DNA of 64,000 bases from Mesorhizobium sophorae (GTDB taxonomy: Bacteria; Pseudomonadota; Alphaproteobacteria; Rhizobiales; Rhizobiaceae), in assembly GCF_002270415.1 (NCBI RefSeq), contig NZ_NNRI01000015.1, positions 248,001 through 312,000 of the forward strand, written 5' to 3'. The notes below the pieces were generated by a model, which ran no database searches, was not told where the DNA came from, and was given only the letters and a program-made list of their open reading frames with translations. Every line of letters starts with the position of its first letter. Positions within the stretch are counted from its first letter, which is position 1. Position numbers and translations under genes: made by a program. Below are positions 1-8,125 of the stretch, one piece after another.

Positions 1-344
1 TTGACGACAAGCCTATTCATGTCACATAAGGATATCTTTATGTCAATATACGACGAACGATCGACGATGTCACGCGCCGTTGCAATCGCCTGGCTCCCGA
101 GGGAAATCGCTGCGTCAGTGCAGTCCGGCCAGCAGGGCTTGTGCCTCGGCGAGATTTTTTCCGAACCATCGCCTTCTCCTTGCGGGCGGCGCCGAGATCG
201 GTCAGCACATCGCAGAGGCTGTCAAGTCCGGGGGCTAGCGGTGTCCTTGTAGCGAGCTATCTCCGGATGCCGGCTGGCTTTCAAGCGGCGACCGGATAGT
301 GTTCGGCAAAGAGGGTCGTCACCATCCGCGATGGTTTCGGCCTG
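1..344. other. No gene recognised at left edge
   Basis: An open frame begins at position 1 and runs to 252, but it has no recognisable domain, no ribosome binding site and an arginine-rich composition typical of a non-coding frame in GC-rich DNA. I see no credible gene here; it may be the intergenic tail of a gene outside the window. Confidence 0.4.
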
Positions 345-393
345 GAGCATGATCCCGAAAAGTGGAATCCGGGTTTCGCTGGAGGTCATGCTC
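345..393. repeat. 49-bp rhizobial palindromic repeat, copy 1
   Basis: The element begins GAGCATGATC and ends with TCATGCTC, so its ends are inverted repeats. It is the reverse-complement counterpart of the element at 15340-15388: both are 49 bp and share the GATCCCGAAAAGTGGAA core. Such dispersed palindromes are common in Rhizobiales intergenic DNA. It lies about 35 bp upstream of the SDR gene start. Confidence 0.75.
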
Positions 394-427
394 AAGCAAG
401 AAGCCAGAGCCTTCAGGGGAGGTTGCT

Positions 428-1198
428 ATGACAGAGTTCACACCAAAGTTCGATCTGGCCGGAAAGGTAGCGCTGGTCACCGGCGCCTCGCGCGGCATCG
501 GCCGCGCCTGTGCGCTCGCCTGTGCCGGGTCGGGGGCCGACATGATCGTCGGCGTGCGCAGCAAGGCCGACGGGGCGGAACTGGTCGCCGAGATCGAGAG
601 CTTGGGCAGGCGGGCGCTTGCCGTGCAGATGGATTTGACTGACCTCGCCACGGTGCGAAAGGCCGTCGCCGAGGCGCACACCGCCTTCGGCCGCATCGAC
701 GTGCTGGTCAACAATGTCGGGCTTGGGCCGGAAAACCTGGCCGAAAACGTCACCGAGGAGGATTTCGACCTGACGGTGAACGTCAACCTCAAGGGCACGT
801 TCTTCACCACCCAGGCGGTCGGAAGGCTGATGATCGCGCAGAAATCCGGGCGCATCATCAACATCAGCTCGCAGGCCGGCACGGTGACGCTGAAGGGCGA
901 GGCGATCTACTGCATGAGCAAGGCAGCGATCAACCATTTGACGCGCTGCCTGGCCGCCGAATGGGCCCAGCACAAGATCGCCGTCAACAGCGTGGCGCCG
1001 ACTTTCATCTGGACCGACGGCACGCGGCCGTCCCTCGCCGAGCCGGACTTTCACGCCCATGTGCTCGGGCACATACCGCTCGGCCGCATCGGCGATCCGA
1101 TCGATGTCGCAGGAACCGTCGTGTTCCTGGCCTCGCCCGCAGCCTCGATGATCACCGGCGCCAATATTCTGGTCGATGGCGGCTGGTCAGTGGCGTAA
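428..1198 (+). CDS. SDR family NAD(P)-dependent oxidoreductase
   Basis: This is a 256-residue classical short-chain dehydrogenase/reductase, the usual length for the family. The N-terminal nucleotide-binding motif TGASRGIG lies near residues 17-24. NNVG replaces the usual NNAG. The catalytic set follows as INISSQ (Ser) and YCMSK (YxxxK). The C-terminus ends with the typical GANILVDGGW segment, so the protein is complete. I chose ATG 428 because AGGGGAGG sits just upstream; an earlier in-frame ATG at 362 would add 22 residues that are not SDR-like. The substrate cannot be told; members of this branch reduce 3-oxoacyl groups or oxidise sugars and polyols. The gene stands alone, with a small ORF 110 bp downstream. 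Confidence 0.9.
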   Translation: MTEFTPKFDLAGKVALVTGASRGIGRACALACAGSGADMIVGVRSKADGAELVAEIESLGRRALAVQMDLTDLATVRKAVAEAHTAFGRIDVLVNNVGLGPENLAENVTEEDFDLTVNVNLKGTFFTTQAVGRLMIAQKSGRIINISSQAGTVTLKGEAIYCMSKAAINHLTRCLAAEWAQHKIAVNSVAPTFIWTDGTRPSLAEPDFHAHVLGHIPLGRIGDPIDVAGTVVFLASPAASMITGANILVDGGWSVA

Positions 1199-1309
1199 GA
1201 TCGCGGGTTGTGAGCGAAATCAAAAAGGGCGCAATCGAAGGTGTCGCTCGTTCAGTCCGTCCTTTTTGCGTGAGATGCGCGTATACTTTTCGAAAGGAAG
1301 GAAGGCGGC

Positions 1310-1519
1310 ATGTCCATCAATCGCAAGCTCAAAGAGGCGGGCAACTTCACGCCGTCCGAGATGGGACTTCTTGGGCGGGTCTTCGACCAGGCAAAGCGCG
1401 AGGGCGACTCTGATGCCAGCCGAGAAGCGCTGGCCTCCCGCATCATCGCCAACTATATGGCCGGCATCACCGACGAGGCCGAGCTCCTCGCCTTGTCACG
1501 GCAGCCGCTTGGTCGATGA
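1310..1519 (+). CDS. Small conserved-looking hypothetical protein
   Basis: This encodes 69 residues (starts MSINRKLKEAGNF) and is preceded by a strong purine-rich ribosome binding site, GAAAGGAAGGAAGG. The protein is hydrophilic and probably helical, with no signal peptide or membrane segment. The ribosome binding site and the plausible amino-acid composition argue that it is real. I do not recognise a family. An IS481-type remnant begins just downstream on the opposite strand. Confidence 0.6.
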   Translation: MSINRKLKEAGNFTPSEMGLLGRVFDQAKREGDSDASREALASRIIANYMAGITDEAELLALSRQPLGR

Positions 1520-1532
1520 CGCGGCACTGTGA

Positions 1533-1704
1533 ATTCGGGACCTTCCGACGTCCGCGTCTTCCACTTCGAGCCGTCTTCCGGTTTGATCCCGTAGCGTTTG
1601 GCCAGTGTCCTCAGGCTCTCTTGACTATGTTGTATCGCTCGGTATCGCTCGGCGGATCGCCTATGTCGTCGTGGCGCTCCCATGAAGAACTTGGCCCATA
1701 GCAC
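1533..1704 (-). pseudogene. IS481-family transposase remnant (N-terminal fragment)
   Basis: The minus strand encodes IQHSQESLRTLAKRYGI followed by KWKTRTSEG, which is the N-terminal helix-turn-helix of the IS481 transposase subgroup (usual form IQxSQESLRxLAKRYGIN..TVxKWKKR). Only about 57 residues remain. The rest of the DNA-binding domain and the DDE catalytic core are missing, so it is a dead fragment. Family assignment rests on remembered sequence similarity. Confidence 0.7.
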
Positions 1705-2004
1705 ATCCGTTGATTAGGACGACAATGATGCCCGATCAAAGCCAGGGATCGAACAGCTGGCATAGATCGGGCGCATGCCGGCAGCGCCTCGAACCGGCTA
1801 CAGGCAAGACCTTCAGGATGACACGCCGACCGCACCTCAACGGTTCAGTTCGCCGGCCGCCGCAATCACTTCGGACACTATTTCGAGCACATCGTTGTCT
1901 GTCGTCCGGTGATTGACGAAGCATGCCCGCAAGACGAACTGGTTGCGGACCGTCGCGTTCGAGAGATACACGCGCCCGCGATCACGCCTATCGGGGTCGG
2001 CGGT

Positions 2005-2703
2005 TCACAGCGTCACGGAAAGGATATTGCCAAGGGCGTTCATGACGAGTTCACGGCTATGCTGCACATGCCGCAGGGCCGCATCCTCCGATGCCTTGGG
2101 GTCTCCTGCCACAAGCGCGTCGATCAATTCCTCATGCTGTTGTCGTTGAAGCTCATGGTCCAGCAGCAGACGCTGCCGATCTCGGTTGGAGAACAATCCG
2201 ATGTGAAGCAATCGTTGCATTTCATCGAGCAAAGACTCAATGACCCGGACCATCCGCTCGTTTCCGGACGCCCGGGCGATCGCAACGTGAAAGTCTCTGT
2301 TGTTTCTCAGGAATTGCAGATCGTCTGGCGCACTGTCCCGAAGGAAGGGGCCGGCCCCCAGCGTGCGAAGCATCTTCTCATCGACATGCCCTGCGGCTGC
2401 CCGTGCCGCGGCAGGTTCGAGAAGTACCCTAAGGTCGAAGACGTCGTTCGCCGTCCTGCCACTGACCGGAGCAATGATGTAGCCGCGTCGCGGGACAGTG
2501 TTGACCAGCCCTTCCTGGCTAAGTCTCGACAGAGCTGAGCGTATGGGTGCCAGACCGAGTCCATAGTGGCTGGCCAGCCCCGCTTCGGTGGCGTCAGCCC
2601 CGGGCTTCAATCTACACAGGATCACGTCGTTTTTGATTAGGTCGTAGGCCTCGTCAGTCAGACGTCGCCGCGCCGGCAATGCGAAAATACCTTCGTTGTT
2701 CAT
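2005..2703 (-). CDS. GntR family transcriptional regulator (FadR/FCD subfamily)
   Basis: The 232-residue protein has an N-terminal winged helix (about residues 10-75) including RLTDEAYDLIKNDV and the recognition segment PIRSALSRLSQEGLV, then RRGYIIAPVS. An all-helical FCD ligand-binding domain follows (about 90-220) with the FDLRVLLEPAAARAAA entry helix and FLRNNRDFHVAIARASGN. FCD domains bind small carboxylic acids, often with a metal. It is transcribed divergently from the amidase / hydroxy-acid dehydrogenase pair at 2813-5463, so it probably represses or activates that pair in response to a carboxylate substrate. The start has only a weak ribosome binding site. Confidence 0.88.
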   Translation of the reverse strand: MNNEGIFALPARRRLTDEAYDLIKNDVILCRLKPGADATEAGLASHYGLGLAPIRSALSRLSQEGLVNTVPRRGYIIAPVSGRTANDVFDLRVLLEPAAARAAAGHVDEKMLRTLGAGPFLRDSAPDDLQFLRNNRDFHVAIARASGNERMVRVIESLLDEMQRLLHIGLFSNRDRQRLLLDHELQRQQHEELIDALVAGDPKASEDAALRHVQHSRELVMNALGNILSVTL

Positions 2704-2812
2704 CGTTCAACCGTGGTTGGCCGCAGTGGAGCCCGTCGATCGGACACACTTGACACATTCGGTCGTTAGGCGCTAGAAGAAATATCGGTGAAATGTTACC
2801 AAAATTTCATCT

Positions 2813-4330
2813 TTGACCCAAGTCATCGACATGGTCGGAGAGATGAAAGACGTCCCGACTGCCGGTCCTGAAAACGGTACAGATGTTCGACACGGTGGTG
2901 CCGCGACGATTTCGGACGCTGATATCTTGTGCCGGCTTACTGCCTCCGAGCTTGCTGGCCTCTATCTGAAGAGACAGGCATCCCCTGTCGAGGTCGTCCA
3001 GGCCGTGCTCACCAGAGGGGCGAGCATCAACGCACGGTTCAATGCCTTTGCCTTCCTGGATGATGAGGGGGCGATAGCCGCCGCCAAAGCATCCGAGCGC
3101 AGATGGCTAGACGGGGCGGCGCTTGGCCCCCTCGACGGAATTCCAGCTACGATCAAGGATTTGATGACGGTCAAGAACTGGCCCACCCGCTTTGTCAGTG
3201 GGGTAACTGCTGGTGCGCGTTCTCAAGCTGATGCGCCTTCCGTCGCAGCACTGCGAGCGAAAGGCGTCTTGTTGGTAGGGGCGACTACAACGCCTGAGTT
3301 CGGCTGGAAGGCAGTCACCGATAGTCCGATGTTCGGAGCGACGTCGAACCCATGGAACCCGGCGTTGACATGCGGCGGATCGTCGGGAGGCGCGGCTGTT
3401 GCCGCGCGCACCGGTTGTGGGAACCTGCATCTCGGCACGGACGGGGGTGGATCGGTGCGGATACCTGCCGCCTTCACCGGGGTAGTCGGCCACAAGCCGA
3501 GCTTTGGTCGAGTGCCATATTATCCGCCGAGCGCGTTCGGCACTCTCGGTCACCTAGGGCCGATCGCTCGCACGGTCGAGGATGCCACGCTGATGCTCGA
3601 CGCCATGACGGTCCGCGACGCCCGGGACTGGAACCAGCCTGCAATAGAATTTGCATCTGCGGTGCTCAGCCGGCAGCGGGAATGGCGGGGTTTGCGGATC
3701 GGCCTGTGGTCAACACCGATCGCTGGCGAAGTCGCCCCAGAAATCCTCGCTGCAGTCGTTCGCGTCGCCCGCCTGCTGGAGGAGGCGGGCGCAGCAGTCG
3801 AGCCGATCAACCTGCCGGGTGGAAACATATTGGCGACGTTCAACATCCTCTGGTCTGCAGGTGCGGCAAACAGGGTGTCCAAGATCGCCGAGAAAGACCG
3901 GTTTCAAATGGACCCGGGTTTGCTTCGAGCAGCGGAAATCGGTGGACGATTCTCAGCATCTGAGTACGCGGAAGCGTTGTTACACCGTTCGGCCTTCGGC
4001 GCCGAAATGGATCAGCTTCTCAGGATCTACGATTTGGTGATCTCGCCGACCACGCCGGTCGCGGCGTTTCCGCTCATGCACGATGTCCCGCCTGGATCCG
4101 TTTATCAGGAATGGACCGAGTGGGCATGCTTCAACTTTCCCATAAACCTCAGTCAGCAGCCCGCATGCTCTGTGCCAATTGGTCTAACAAATAGAGGACT
4201 TCCGATCGGGTTTCAGATTGTCGGCGCAAGGGGAGCCGATGCGGACGTATTGAGCGCGGCCATGCAGGTGATGGAACTTGTCGGGTGGATGGACAGTCCT
4301 TCTCAGTCGAGCGGGAGGAAAAAGACATGA
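2813..4330 (+). CDS. Amidase signature family hydrolase
   Basis: The protein has up to 505 residues and shows the amidase signature domain: the catalytic lysine in GIPATIKDL, and the Gly/Ser-rich block GGSSGGAAVAAR followed by LGTDGGGSVRIPAAF, which supply the cis-Ser and nucleophilic Ser of the Ser-Ser-Lys triad. The C-terminal PIGFQIVGARGAD is typical. It likely hydrolyses a small amide or amino-acid amide in the cytoplasm. The longest frame starts at TTG 2813; ATG 2831 or 2843 are equally plausible and no start has a good ribosome binding site. Its stop overlaps the start of the next gene (ATGA), so the two are translationally coupled. The divergent GntR regulator probably controls both. 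The exact substrate is unknown. Confidence 0.87.
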   Translation: MTQVIDMVGEMKDVPTAGPENGTDVRHGGAATISDADILCRLTASELAGLYLKRQASPVEVVQAVLTRGASINARFNAFAFLDDEGAIAAAKASERRWLDGAALGPLDGIPATIKDLMTVKNWPTRFVSGVTAGARSQADAPSVAALRAKGVLLVGATTTPEFGWKAVTDSPMFGATSNPWNPALTCGGSSGGAAVAARTGCGNLHLGTDGGGSVRIPAAFTGVVGHKPSFGRVPYYPPSAFGTLGHLGPIARTVEDATLMLDAMTVRDARDWNQPAIEFASAVLSRQREWRGLRIGLWSTPIAGEVAPEILAAVVRVARLLEEAGAAVEPINLPGGNILATFNILWSAGAANRVSKIAEKDRFQMDPGLLRAAEIGGRFSASEYAEALLHRSAFGAEMDQLLRIYDLVISPTTPVAAFPLMHDVPPGSVYQEWTEWACFNFPINLSQQPACSVPIGLTNRGLPIGFQIVGARGADADVLSAAMQVMELVGWMDSPSQSSGRKKT

Positions 4331-5463
4331 ACTCAAAAACGATCACTTGTATCGAAGATCTCCGGCAGCTTCATAAGAAAAGGGTGCCAAAAGCATTTTT
4401 CGACTATGTCGACCGCGGTTCGTATAGCGAGCAGACTTTGCATGCGAATCGAGCGGATTTCGAAAACATCAAATTACGGCAGCGGGTCCTCGTCGACGTA
4501 TCCAAGAGGAGCACGTCTACCGTGCTCCTGGGCGAGGCAATTTCAATGCCGCTGGTTCTGGCGCCTGTCGGCTTGGGAGGGCTTCAATATGCCGATGGAG
4601 AGATCCACGCGTGTCGCGCGGCGCAGGCGGCGGGCATCCCCTATACGTTATCAATCATGTCCATCTGCTCGATGGAGGATGTTGCAGGTGCTGTCAAAAA
4701 GCCCTTCTGGTTTCAGCTGAGTTTGTTAAAGGACCGCGGCTTCGTCAAATCGCTCGTAGAACGCGCGATTGCCGTGAAATGCGACGCAATTGTCTTGACG
4801 GTAGACTTGCCGGTGTTGGCGCAACGCCATGCCGATATCAAGAACGGCATGGCGGTGCCGCCGAGGTGGACTTTCGGCAAATTCGTCGACTTTGCGAGCA
4901 AGCCGGCATGGGTTTCCAGCGTAATGCGCAGCAAGAGGAAAACGTTCGGGAATCTCGCCGGACAATCCGGCAACTCGAAAATGGAATCGCTTGCTGCCTG
5001 GATGAGTGAGCAATTCAATACGAGCCCAACTTTGAAGGACGTGGAGTGGGTTCGAAGCATATGGCCTGGAAAACTGATCATTAAAGGCATCGGGGACGCC
5101 AGGGATGCACGTGACGTAGCGAAAATTGGGGCGCATGGCCTAGTGGTTTCGAACCATGGGGGACGTCAACTTGACGGCGGCAGGTCAACGATCTCTGTGC
5201 TGCCCGAAATTGCGGATGCGGTGGGGGCCGATCTCGAGGTTCTGGTAGATGGAGGCGTTCGCTCCGGCCAAGACGTCATGCGAGCGTTGGCTCTTGGGGC
5301 AAAGGCGTGCATGATCGGCCGGGCCTATGTTCACGGTCTGGGTGCTGCCGGCGAACAAGGCGTCGCCAAGGCCATCGATCTCATCCGTAAAGAATTCGAA
5401 GTGACAATGGGCCTGACCGGGGTTGTCCGCGTTGATGAAATAGATCGCCGAATACTGGCCTAG
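4327..5463 (+). CDS. FMN-dependent alpha-hydroxy-acid dehydrogenase (LldD-like)
   Basis: This 378-residue protein belongs to the L-lactate dehydrogenase / glycolate oxidase family. Visible landmarks are KAFFDYVDRGSYSEQT at the N-terminus, PLVLAPVGLGGLQYADGE, LTVDLPVLAQRHADIKNG, the active-site block GLVVSNHGGRQLDGG (catalytic His in NHGGR), and the FMN phosphate site VDGGVRSGQDVMRALALGA and IGRAY. It oxidises a 2-hydroxy acid to a 2-oxo acid with FMN. ATG 4327 was chosen because GGGAGGAAAAAGAC precedes it and because it forms a 4-bp overlap with the amidase stop. Coupling with an amidase suggests degradation of an amide of a 2-hydroxy acid; that is inference. The gene has lower GC than its housekeeping neighbours. 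Confidence 0.9.
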   Translation: MNSKTITCIEDLRQLHKKRVPKAFFDYVDRGSYSEQTLHANRADFENIKLRQRVLVDVSKRSTSTVLLGEAISMPLVLAPVGLGGLQYADGEIHACRAAQAAGIPYTLSIMSICSMEDVAGAVKKPFWFQLSLLKDRGFVKSLVERAIAVKCDAIVLTVDLPVLAQRHADIKNGMAVPPRWTFGKFVDFASKPAWVSSVMRSKRKTFGNLAGQSGNSKMESLAAWMSEQFNTSPTLKDVEWVRSIWPGKLIIKGIGDARDARDVAKIGAHGLVVSNHGGRQLDGGRSTISVLPEIADAVGADLEVLVDGGVRSGQDVMRALALGAKACMIGRAYVHGLGAAGEQGVAKAIDLIRKEFEVTMGLTGVVRVDEIDRRILA

Positions 5464-5548
5464 TTGGCTGTAACGAAAGCGAACAGGCCGGTCCGTTGCC
5501 GCCGGGCAAAAGATGCTAGAGGACTAGGCGCTGCATGATACGCTTTCG

Positions 5549-6253
5549 CTAGCATAACCCTTTGGCGCTGAGGCCGCTCCTGATCTCGGCAACCGAGCGA
5601 AGCTGCCGCCCGGCGTCGAAATTTCCGGGATCAAGCCAGGCCTCAAAAGCTGAGCGATGGGCTGGCCATTCGCTGGAAAGCATCGAATAGACGCAGATGT
5701 CGCAAGGTTTGCCCTTCAGGAACAGGCCCTGGCGCAGCGTGCCCTCATAGACGAAGCCGAGCCGATCGGCCGCCTTGCGCGAGCGCAGGTTGGTCGAGGT
5801 GCAGGTCCATTCGAGGCGCCGGTAGCCAAGATCGTCGAAGACATGGCGCAGGATCAGGTAGAGCGCCTCGGTGGCGAGCCGTGTGCGTTGCAGCGGCGGC
5901 GTGTAGAGCACATAGCCGAGCTCGACGACATGATGGGCGGGTCTCGCCTCCATCAGACAGAGCCACCCCAGCGGCTTGTCGTCGAGGCCGGCGACGGCAA
6001 AGAAGGCACGTTTCTTGTCGGCCACCAGTTCGGCGACGTGGTCGGCGAAACATTGCTCGCTGGCGAACGGGCCAACCTTCATGTCGACCCAGGTGGCATT
6101 CGTGTGCTCGTCATGCGACAGCGGGTAGAGACAGGATGCGTCGCGCCCGGCGTCGAGCGGGCGCAGGCGACCCGAGCGGCCGACCAGCACGACGGCGGCG
6201 GGAACCGGAGCGTCGCCCGGCGGGATCTCACCCGGTTTCAGATCTGATGACAT
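5549..6253 (-). CDS. GNAT family N-acetyltransferase (RimJ/RimL type)
   Basis: The 234-residue protein contains the acetyl-CoA fold: VELGYVLYTPPLQRTRLATEALYLILRHVF (beta4 and the pyrophosphate-binding turn, with QRTRLATEA in place of the usual Q/RxxGxG/A), then RLEWTCTSTNLRSRKAADRLGFVYEGTLRQ, the hallmark of the RimJ/RimL branch. Members acetylate protein N-termini or small amines; the substrate here is unknown. It is the last gene of a co-directional trio (ketopantoate-reductase-like, methyltransferase, acetyltransferase) and starts 19 bp after the methyltransferase stop. Confidence 0.85.
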   Translation of the reverse strand: MSSDLKPGEIPPGDAPVPAAVVLVGRSGRLRPLDAGRDASCLYPLSHDEHTNATWVDMKVGPFASEQCFADHVAELVADKKRAFFAVAGLDDKPLGWLCLMEARPAHHVVELGYVLYTPPLQRTRLATEALYLILRHVFDDLGYRRLEWTCTSTNLRSRKAADRLGFVYEGTLRQGLFLKGKPCDICVYSMLSSEWPAHRSAFEAWLDPGNFDAGRQLRSVAEIRSGLSAKGLC

Positions 6254-6272
6254 GGTCGCCCCGATGCGCTGG

Positions 6273-7013
6273 CTAGTTCCAGTATCGGAATACCCTGCCC
6301 ATTCTGTTCGGCATCATGAAGATCTCCTCGGCGCGGCGAAACCCGGCATCCCGCCCCATGCCGAGCCAAGTGTCGGCGGTTTCAGGGAAATCGGCCAGAA
6401 GCATATGCCGTTCCATGGAAGCGAATTCCTCGTCGGAAACGGCCGACCATTTGTCTCGCAGCAACGAGAAGCGGGCGAGCCAGGCGGCGCGATCTTCTCC
6501 CTCGAACAGGGCCGGCTCCCAGATGACGAACTGGCCCACGCCGCCCAAGGCCCTGCGGGCGTGCCGCATCAGCTTCGCCTTGCCCTCGGTCGCTAGATGG
6601 TGCAGCGACATGCCGATCCAGATTACGTCGACGGGTTCCGACCAGTTCGCCATCGCTTGCGCGAAATCGCCGCAGCGCAGCTCGACCGGGCATGGGAGCC
6701 CTTCGAGTGCGCGAGCGGCAAGCGCTAGCGACGCTTCCGACAGGTCGATGCCGACATAGCCGCCGATCGCGGACATCTTCAGCATCGCGGCAGAGGCAGC
6801 GGCATCGCCGCACGCCACGTCAAGGAATCGAAACGACCCTGGTGCATGCTCGACGAGCAGATCGCGCAGGAGCCCGTAGACCTCGCGGTGGAACATGAGG
6901 TTTGTGGCCACGATCCTGCGGTACGTCTCGAGCTCCTTGTTGAACATGTCCTGTGGGCCGGTAGCCTCGTTAACGGTCGCCACCGGCATGCTCTCGCTCG
7001 ACGAACTGGCCAT
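6273..7013 (-). CDS. Class I SAM-dependent methyltransferase
   Basis: The 246-residue protein has the SAM-binding motif I FRFLDVACGDAAASAAML (about residues 60-77) and motif II GYVGIDLSEASLALAARAL, and continues with VDVIWIGMSLHHL (motif post-II). GGGAGGATATC precedes the ATG at 7013. The substrate is not predictable. It sits between the ketopantoate-reductase-like gene (33 bp upstream) and the acetyltransferase (19 bp downstream), probably one transcript; together they could modify a small metabolite. Confidence 0.85.
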   Translation of the reverse strand: MASSSSESMPVATVNEATGPQDMFNKELETYRRIVATNLMFHREVYGLLRDLLVEHAPGSFRFLDVACGDAAASAAMLKMSAIGGYVGIDLSEASLALAARALEGLPCPVELRCGDFAQAMANWSEPVDVIWIGMSLHHLATEGKAKLMRHARRALGGVGQFVIWEPALFEGEDRAAWLARFSLLRDKWSAVSDEEFASMERHMLLADFPETADTWLGMGRDAGFRRAEEIFMMPNRMGRVFRYWN

Positions 7014-7046
7014 GATATCCTCCCAAGGGACGTTGAAGCGGCACCG

Positions 7047-7964
7047 CTAGTGGGCGGCACCCGCTGCGTAGAGATGCAGGGCGCGGAAGACCGCCGTGTG
7101 GCCGGGGGTCGCAACACCGAACCTGATGCCCAATTCGTGCATGCGCCCGGACAGCCACGCGACCTCGATTGGCTTGCCCCTTTCGAGGTCGTTGGCCATC
7201 GACGATTTTACGTGCGGTGGGAATGCGGTCCATCTGGTCACAACGCGCCCTTCGAACCCCTCGGCCATAGGATGACCGGCCGCGGCCGCGACCGCCATCC
7301 CCTCGTCGCGCAGTTGCTCGATGAAGATACGAGCCTCGGGGTCGTCGAGGATCGGACCGATCCCGGAGCGCATGAGCGACGTCCCTCCGGAAAAGGCCGC
7401 GAGTGTCACGAACTTCTCCCACAGCACATTGTCGATGTCGGCAACCGGCTTCAGCTCAAGCCCAAGAGCACGATCGCAGAGCGCCTGAAGGTCCTTGATG
7501 AGAGGCTCGCGGTGCCCGCCGACCAGGATGTGACGCAGCCCGCCAGCGTGGACGACTTCTCCCGGCTGTTTGATGAATGCGGACAAGTAGGTGGCGCCGC
7601 CAATCACCTGGTCGCCGGGAACATGGCGGCCTAGGATCTCGACGCTGTCGATGCCGTTCTGCAACGTCACGACACGCGTATTCCTGCCGATGAGCGGTCC
7701 GAGCGCGGCGGCGGCCTTCTCGCTGTCGTAGAGCTTGACCGCAAAAATCACGAGATCGACGGGACCGATGTCGGCCGGCGCGTCGCTCGCGGACACATTG
7801 GGGAGAAAGACGTTGCCGATATCGCTTTGAATTCGCAGGCCGTCCCGGCGCATTGCCTGCAAGTGGGCACCTCGAGCGATGAAGCTGACGTCGCCCCCCG
7901 CCTCGGCGAGCCTTGCGCCGAGATAGCCGCCGATGCCGCCCGCCCCGATCATTGCGATCCGCAT
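7047..7964 (-). CDS. 2-dehydropantoate 2-reductase family protein
   Basis: The 305-residue protein begins with the Rossmann dinucleotide-binding motif MRIAMIGAGGIGGYLGARLAEAGGDVSFIARG, typical of ApbA/PanE, followed by VDLVIFAVKLYDSEKA and TLQNGIDSVE. The C-terminal helical domain includes LWEKFVTLAAFSGGTSLMR and SSMANDLERGKPIEVAWLSG, where the family's catalytic lysine and substrate-binding Asn/Ser residues lie. It reduces ketopantoate or a related 2-oxo acid with NADPH. The start ATG has GAGGGGGACGC upstream. Rhizobia often have several paralogues, so involvement in pantothenate synthesis is uncertain and no symbol is given. Confidence 0.85.
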   Translation of the reverse strand: MRIAMIGAGGIGGYLGARLAEAGGDVSFIARGAHLQAMRRDGLRIQSDIGNVFLPNVSASDAPADIGPVDLVIFAVKLYDSEKAAAALGPLIGRNTRVVTLQNGIDSVEILGRHVPGDQVIGGATYLSAFIKQPGEVVHAGGLRHILVGGHREPLIKDLQALCDRALGLELKPVADIDNVLWEKFVTLAAFSGGTSLMRSGIGPILDDPEARIFIEQLRDEGMAVAAAAGHPMAEGFEGRVVTRWTAFPPHVKSSMANDLERGKPIEVAWLSGRMHELGIRFGVATPGHTAVFRALHLYAAGAAH

Positions 7965-8125
7965 GCGTCCCCCTCGACATCAGCTGCCGCCATGGGCCGA
8001 GCGAAGCTGGAACGGCATCCGCCGGCCCGATGTCTATTAGCATTTACTTGAATACAAGGCCAGCCGACGGGGTTCGAGTGCGAGGGCAAGCGATCACGAC
8101 GGGTCCTCGGCTACTTCACCGCCCG

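Noticed and set aside
1..252. Frame from the first base
   Set aside because: No homology, unnatural composition and no start signal.
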